DNA of 59,181 nucleotides, from contig NZ_JANCLT010000019.1 in the NCBI RefSeq assembly GCF_024294785.1, forward strand, positions 1 to 59,181, in the 5' to 3' direction. A program made the translations under genes and the position numbers. Numbering within the stretch: the first letter of the stretch is position 1; the number at the start of each line of letters is the position of its first letter. This DNA comes from Ectobacillus ponti. Its GTDB lineage: Bacteria; Bacillota; Bacilli; Bacillales; Bacillaceae_G. The notes beneath the pieces were generated by a model that searched no databases, was not told the origin of the DNA, and saw only the letters and a list, made by a program, of their open reading frames with translations. Of the stretch, positions 55,401-59,181 are shown piece after piece.

Positions 55401-56453
55401 ATGATTACAAGAGAACAAATCGTGGAAGCGCTTGAGCAGCTGACAGATCCGCTTTTACATAAAACACTGAAAGAGACAAATGCCATCAAAGAAGTGAGTG
55501 TGAAGCCGGAAAAGGCTCACGTGAGCATTAAAATCGCATTGGCAAAGACAGGAACAGGCGAACAGATGCAGCTGCAGGGTACAATCGTAAAGCTGGTGAA
55601 GGAGCTGGGAGCGGCAACAGTGGGGCTGCGCTTTACAGAGCTGGAGCCGGAGGAGCTCGCGAAGCATGTCGCTCCGCAAAAGGAAGTGCAGACACTGCTG
55701 TCCCCTGGATCCAAAACAGTATTCCTGGCAGTAGCCAGCGGCAAGGGCGGTGTCGGCAAGTCTACGGTCTCCGTCAACCTGGCTGTCGCTCTGGCGCGTT
55801 TGGGCAAAAAGGTGGGCATTCTGGATGCCGATATCTATGGCTTCAGTGTACCTGACATGATGGGTATTACTACGCGTCCGGTAGTCCGCAACGAGCGCAT
55901 CGTTCCGGTGGACCGCTTTGGCGTCAAAGTCATTTCCATGGGCTTCTTTGTGGAAGACAATGCACCGGTCATCTGGCGCGGCCCGATGCTCGGCAAAATG
56001 CTGAATCAGTTCTTCTCTGAGGTGGAGTGGGGAGAGCTGGATTATCTCGTGCTGGACCTGCCTCCGGGCACAGGAGATGTGGCATTGGACATTCATGGGC
56101 TTCTGCCGTCCTGCAAGGAAATCATCGTAACAACACCGCATCCGACAGCAGCTTTCGTAGCAGCGCGTGCCGGGGCGATGGCAATCCGCACAGAGCATGA
56201 AATCCTCGGCGTTGTCGAGAACATGTCCTACTTTGAAAGCAAGGTAACAGGCGAAAAGGAGTATGTGTTCGGCCATGGGGGCGGACAGAAGCTTGCGGAT
56301 GATCTGCAGACGAAGCTGCTGGGACAGATTCCGCTGCAGCAGCCGAAGTGGGACGACCGCGACTTTGCTCCATCCGTATATGATGCTGAACACAGAGTCG
56401 GCCAAATCTATAATGAGATTGCCGGGAAAGTCATTCAAGCAATTGAAGGCTGA
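55401..56453 (+). CDS. salA: Mrp/NBP35-family ATPase SalA
   Basis: P-loop ATPase of the Mrp/ApbC family. In B. subtilis SalA represses scoC and so raises exoprotease genes; relatives are Fe-S carriers. The 350 residues have an N-terminal DUF59 domain (about 1-80), a deviant Walker A GKGGVGKST (about 115-123) and LPPGTGDVALDIHGLLP. No CxxC metal pair is evident at the C-terminus. Its own terminator is shared with convergent gerD. Confidence 0.93.
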   Translation: MITREQIVEALEQLTDPLLHKTLKETNAIKEVSVKPEKAHVSIKIALAKTGTGEQMQLQGTIVKLVKELGAATVGLRFTELEPEELAKHVAPQKEVQTLLSPGSKTVFLAVASGKGGVGKSTVSVNLAVALARLGKKVGILDADIYGFSVPDMMGITTRPVVRNERIVPVDRFGVKVISMGFFVEDNAPVIWRGPMLGKMLNQFFSEVEWGELDYLVLDLPPGTGDVALDIHGLLPSCKEIIVTTPHPTAAFVAARAGAMAIRTEHEILGVVENMSYFESKVTGEKEYVFGHGGGQKLADDLQTKLLGQIPLQQPKWDDRDFAPSVYDAEHRVGQIYNEIAGKVIQAIEG

Positions 56454-56460
56454 ATACAAA

Positions 56461-56494
56461 AATAAACCTCTTCTTAGGAAGAGGTTTATTTTTT
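56461..56494. terminator. Bidirectional terminator between salA and gerD
   Basis: AATAAACCTCTTC pairs with GAAGAGGTTTATT around TTAG, with a T-run on the plus strand and an A-run upstream. Serves both convergent genes and overlaps the gerD stop. Confidence 0.92.
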
Positions 56495-57046
56495 AGTGGC
56501 TTGAGCTTTCTCAACAGCTTTGCTGATGACGTCAATCATTTTTGCCTGGAACAATGGGCTTTCAGCTGTTTCGCTCACCACTTGCTGCAAATACGCCCGG
56601 TAATCCTTGCTCTTCATGACATCTGTCATAAGCTTGGCAACATCCGGGTTCTTCATAATATCAATAACGCCGGCCTGGAATTGCGGATCCTTCATAAGGG
56701 ACTTCATAAGATCAGCCTGCTGCTTCTGCATGCTTTTTGCGTAGGCTGCGGCAAACTGCGGATCCTTAAATGACTTTTCCCAGAAGGCTTGTCCCTTATC
56801 AGATACAATAACTTCCTCAATGGTTTTTCTGACGAGCGCTTCGTCCATCACCAGTGCTTGCTTCATTTTCTCATCTGCCAAGACATCCATGATCGCCTTT
56901 TTACCTTGGTCCGTCTTCAGGATATCAACGACCATTTTCTTTGTTTGATCATAATCCGGCTGTGCGCTTGTTGTCTTTTCCTGCGCGCAGGCAGCCGCCG
57001 CCAAAAGGAGTAGAAATGACAGCAGTACGAACGGAATCCGTTTCAT
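56486..57046 (-). CDS. gerD: Spore germination lipoprotein GerD
   Basis: Needed for clustering of nutrient germinant receptors in the spore inner membrane. The 186 residues start with a lipoprotein signal (hydrophobic to about residue 19, lipobox AAAC with Cys near residue 20), followed by a helical domain rich in DPQF-type repeats (KDPQFAAAYAKS, KDPQFQAGVIDI). Minus strand, convergent with salA. Forespore sigma-G control is expected from the family; I could not find a clear sigma-G promoter. Confidence 0.95.
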   Translation of the reverse strand: MKRIPFVLLSFLLLLAAAACAQEKTTSAQPDYDQTKKMVVDILKTDQGKKAIMDVLADEKMKQALVMDEALVRKTIEEVIVSDKGQAFWEKSFKDPQFAAAYAKSMQKQQADLMKSLMKDPQFQAGVIDIMKNPDVAKLMTDVMKSKDYRAYLQQVVSETAESPLFQAKMIDVISKAVEKAQATKK

Positions 57047-57183
57047 ATACCGGAGCCCCTTTCACAAGTTTCTCTTTCTTAATATAAATATTTTGGAAAA
57101 GATTATGCGCTTCCTGACTAGCTTTTTAAATTTGGCATTGCTACAATTTAGAAAGAATATACAGAATAGTGGGGGATTTCACG

Positions 57184-57774
57184 TTGACCAGCCGTAAATG
57201 GGTACATTTGTTTTTGTCAACTTTGGTGTTGGGCGGAGTAAGTACCGTATTGTTTGGCTTCCTGTTCCGGTGGAAGCAATTTCAGGGCTTTGGCGCGACA
57301 GAGCTTCTTTGGAACGCAGCAGCTTTGTTGTTAACAGGACTTTTGTTCAGTGTATTGAGCCAGATGGGATTCTTTGCATATCTGACCGTTCACCGATTCG
57401 GGCTGGGTATGTTTCGTTCAGCCTCTCTATGGAACATGGTGCAGGTGCTGCTGGTTCTGTTTGTACTGTTTGATTTCGTATATCTTCGTTCAATCATTGG
57501 AAAGGCAGAGACAGAGTCTGTCGGCATGAATATAGTGATTGCCGCCTTTCTTTTGGTGGCGGGATTGGCTGTAGCTTATGTCAAGAGCAAGGAAACAAAT
57601 CAACAAGCATTTATCCCGGCGCTTTTCTTCATGGTGGTGGTAACCATTGCGGAGTGGATGCCGGCATTGCGCACAGACAGTATTGAATGGTTGTATCTGA
57701 TGATTGTGCCGCTTTTGCTTTGCAATGCTTATCAAATCTTGATTCTGCACCGCCTTGTGCAAAAGAAAAGCTGA
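57184..57774 (+). CDS. kbaA: KinB signalling activator KbaA
   Basis: Membrane protein that in B. subtilis is needed for KinB to enter the sporulation phosphorelay. The 196 residues are almost all hydrophobic with about six membrane segments. TTG 57184 is chosen because GTGGGGGAT ends at good spacing and the product starts MTSRKWVHLF like family members; a GTG at 57169 is within that site. Divergent from gerD. Confidence 0.88.
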   Translation: MTSRKWVHLFLSTLVLGGVSTVLFGFLFRWKQFQGFGATELLWNAAALLLTGLLFSVLSQMGFFAYLTVHRFGLGMFRSASLWNMVQVLLVLFVLFDFVYLRSIIGKAETESVGMNIVIAAFLLVAGLAVAYVKSKETNQQAFIPALFFMVVVTIAEWMPALRTDSIEWLYLMIVPLLLCNAYQILILHRLVQKKS

Positions 57775-57795
57775 TCCCGTGCGGATCAGCTTTTA
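57766..57795. terminator. Bidirectional terminator between kbaA and pdaB
   Basis: AAAAGCTGATCC pairs with GGATCAGCTTTT around CGTGC. The A and T arms make it work for both convergent genes; it overlaps both 3' ends. Confidence 0.93.
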
Positions 57796-58557
57796 TCGTA
57801 TTCCCTTGCTGTTTGCTTTTGTATTCGAAATGAGCTCGGACACAGAAGCATTCGTGTAGCCCTCTCCTTTCAGCTTTTGAAGCAGAAGCGGCAGGGCCTT
57901 ATTGGTTTGCAGCGCCGAATCAGAGGCGTGCAGCAGAATGATGTCACCGTTATGCAGGTTGGAGCTTACATCGGTGACAATTTTGGAAATGCCGGGGTTC
58001 TTCCAATCCTCGGAATTGTTGCTCCAATGCACCACTGTGTAGCCGAAGGAATCAGCAATTTTCAGTACGGTCTTATTGAAGCTGCCGCTCGGCGGCCGAA
58101 GCAGCTGAACCTGTTTGATTCCCAGCTTTGTGAAGACCTCCTGCGCCTTCAGCATATCCCGGCGCACCTCGACAGACTCTAATGTTGTATAGTCCTTGTA
58201 GTTATAACCCATACTTCCAATTTCATGGCCATCCGTTTTAATACGCTCTACAATATCAGGGTGACGCTCCGCCCATGCTGCTGATAAGAAGAAGGTGGCA
58301 TTGCGGACCCCATTCTTTTTCAGCGTGTCCAAAATGGGTACAGCCTGTGCATCCCCCCAGCTGATATCGAACGTCAAGGAAACCTGCTTTCGGGATGAGT
58401 CACCTTTATAAATAGCTTTTGGGCCGGTGACGGTGGAGAATACCGATTGCTGCGAATATGTTTCAATAAACAGAAACCAGGCTGTGAACAGAGACAATAG
58501 GGCAATCAAGATCACTTGTCTCAGCTTGCTTTTGCTTGTTACAAAGAAGAAAAACAT
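57793..58557 (-). CDS. pdaB: Sporulation polysaccharide deacetylase-family protein PdaB
   Basis: PdaB helps keep the spore cortex intact late in sporulation. The 254 residues from ATG 58557 match the B. subtilis length; that start has AGAGGAGAGGAG upstream, while ATG 58581 lies too close to its SD. An N-terminal membrane segment (about 14-32) precedes the NodB domain with [22 protein letters not shown] and ILLHASDS. The motif 2 His expected in GHEIGSHG is Met here (GHEIGSMGY), so metal binding may be altered. Confidence 0.93.
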   Translation of the reverse strand: MFFFFVTSKSKLRQVILIALLSLFTAWFLFIETYSQQSVFSTVTGPKAIYKGDSSRKQVSLTFDISWGDAQAVPILDTLKKNGVRNATFFLSAAWAERHPDIVERIKTDGHEIGSMGYNYKDYTTLESVEVRRDMLKAQEVFTKLGIKQVQLLRPPSGSFNKTVLKIADSFGYTVVHWSNNSEDWKNPGISKIVTDVSSNLHNGDIILLHASDSALQTNKALPLLLQKLKGEGYTNASVSELISNTKANSKGIR

Positions 58558-58732
58558 AGCCACTCCTCTCCTCTTGTCCATTCCTTTTCAGTTACATATA
58601 TGCAGAAAAGAAGCGAAACATACCTCGATGGTTTTTGGTGTTTGGTTTCCGGTGTGGTCGGTACATAAAATTATTCATAAAAAGGCTGGAATGGGAAATA
58701 ATGAGAGTAAATCTATTCTATGAGGTGCATAT

Positions 58733-58951
58733 ATGCTGGGGCTGCTTGTGAATCAACAGGAAATAAAGGAACTGGAGTATCTGCTGAAAAGAGAAATGGA
58801 TGAGATTTTGTTCGACTTTGATGATCATCGTATTGATCAGCTTGTGAAGCGTTCCATGGAGGAGCGGTACAAAACATTGTTCAAGCTGTTTACCCGAATT
58901 GCTTCACCAAATGAATGCTCCCGTTATGTTTGGAAGAAAGCAAGTAAGTAA
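58733..58951 (+). CDS. Small conserved protein upstream of the rrn operon
   Basis: 72 residues, acidic/basic and helical, no membrane segment (core KELEYLLKREMDEILFDFDD and RSMEERYKTLFKLF). I recall similar proteins next to rRNA operons in other Bacillaceae, but no function is known. TATGAGGTGCAT precedes the ATG. Divergent from pdaB, 151 bases apart from its SD region, and directly ahead of the rrn promoters. Confidence 0.75.
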   Translation: MLGLLVNQQEIKELEYLLKREMDEILFDFDDHRIDQLVKRSMEERYKTLFKLFTRIASPNECSRYVWKKASK

Positions 58952-58959
58952 AAACTTTA

Positions 58960-58989
58960 TTGACATACATAGATGGCTTGTGTTAAATT
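58960..58989 (+). promoter_or_regulatory. rrn promoter P1
   Basis: TTGACA (58960-58965) with TTAAAT or TAAATT 17-18 bases on. First of a tandem rrn pair. Confidence 0.65.
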
Positions 58990-59051
58990 AATATTCGTCG
59001 CTGATGAACAGCGCAACAAAATACAGCTTGAATATAATACGAAACAAAGTG

Positions 59052-59080
59052 TTGACATTATATTCATGAAATGGTATTAT
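59052..59080 (+). promoter_or_regulatory. rrn promoter P2
   Basis: TTGACA (59052-59057), 17-base spacer, TATTAT (59075-59080) with an extended TGG. About 92 bases after P1. Confidence 0.85.
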
Positions 59081-59081
59081 G

Positions 59082-59127
59082 AGAAAGTCGCTGAACGAGC
59101 GACAGACAAGCTCTTTGAAAACTGAAC
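59082..59127 (+). promoter_or_regulatory. rrn leader with boxA antitermination signal
   Basis: GTCGCTGAACGAGCGAC (about 59087-59103) forms a short hairpin, followed by GCTCTTTGAAAACTGAAC (59110-59127), the usual Bacillus rrn leader sequence containing boxA. It loads Nus factors for rRNA transcription. Confidence 0.8.
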
Positions 59128-59172
59128 AAAACACAAAACGTCAACATTTATTTTTTGAAGCTAGACAAACAC

Positions 59173-59181
59173 TTTTATGGA
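59173..59181 (+). rRNA. First bases of 16S rRNA (cut by window end)
   Basis: TTTTATGGA at the extreme end matches the start of a Bacillus-type 16S gene (normally continuing GAGTTTGATCC). Placement after tandem rrn promoters and boxA supports this, but only about nine bases are present. Confidence 0.45.

Noticed and set aside
57047-57168. Sigma-G promoter for gerD
   Set aside because: A CATAATC -10-like element is present on the minus strand but no matching -35 at the right distance.
58582-58732. Sigma-E, G or K promoter for pdaB
   Set aside because: TGAATA occurs on the minus strand, but the -10 at 16-18 bases fits poorly; not strong enough to list.

Overview
The window is a long, mostly one-direction stretch of core housekeeping DNA from a Bacillaceae-type, spore-forming, low-to-moderate GC Firmicute. 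Gene order follows the origin-proximal block of Bacillus: ctsR-mcsA-mcsB-clpC, radA-disA-yacL-ispD-ispF, gltX, cysE-cysS-mrnC-rlmB-rae1, sigH, rpmGB-secE-nusG, rplKAJL, rpoBC, the str operon, the S10-spc-alpha ribosomal cluster, ecfA1-ecfA2-ecfT-truA, rplM-rpsI, and sporulation genes (ybaK, cwlD, salA, gerD, kbaA, pdaB). Spore genes (gerD, pdaB, cwlD, kbaA, sigH) and TTG/GTG starts on rpoB, rpoC, rpsI and kbaA fit Bacillaceae. The species cannot be named from what I see. The last bases look like the first bases of a 16S rRNA gene, behind tandem rrn promoters and a boxA. The first ~180 bases are a periodic repeat array. Both edges therefore look like places where a draft assembly would break.

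Layout. 1-598: phased repeat array, terminators, then the ctsR promoter with an overlapping CtsR operator. 599-5178: heat-shock/protein-arginine-kinase operon. 5276-10168: DNA repair, c-di-AMP synthesis and two isoprenoid genes. 10209-15698: aminoacyl-tRNA synthetases, a Cys-type T-box, serine acetyltransferase and RNA maturation/decay genes. 15766-17542: sigma-H, L33, SecE, NusG. 17709-20156: L11, L1, L10, L7/L12 with leader regulation. 20240-28304: RNA methyltransferase and RNA polymerase beta/beta'. 28615-33131: S12, S7, EF-G, EF-Tu. 33275-34480: an accessory membrane acyltransferase lodged between tuf and rpsJ. 34843-49547: the S10-spc-alpha cluster with secY, adk, map, infA and rpoA. 49663-53887: ECF transporter module, truA, L13, S9. 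54070-58951: sporulation/germination genes and a small conserved protein. 58960-59181: rrn promoters.

The genes form a growth module (transcription, translation, protein export, protein quality control) joined to sporulation entry (sigH, kbaA) and spore formation or germination. I found no phage, CRISPR, toxin-antitoxin or defence system. The points most worth a second look are: the 21-bp phased TGRAACA array at the left edge; the accessory acyltransferase and the long inverted repeat after it; loss of the usual L7Ae-like gene between rpoC and rpsL; a short attenuator and an SD-AUG hairpin ahead of nusG; and several unassigned hairpins between ribosomal or translation-factor genes.
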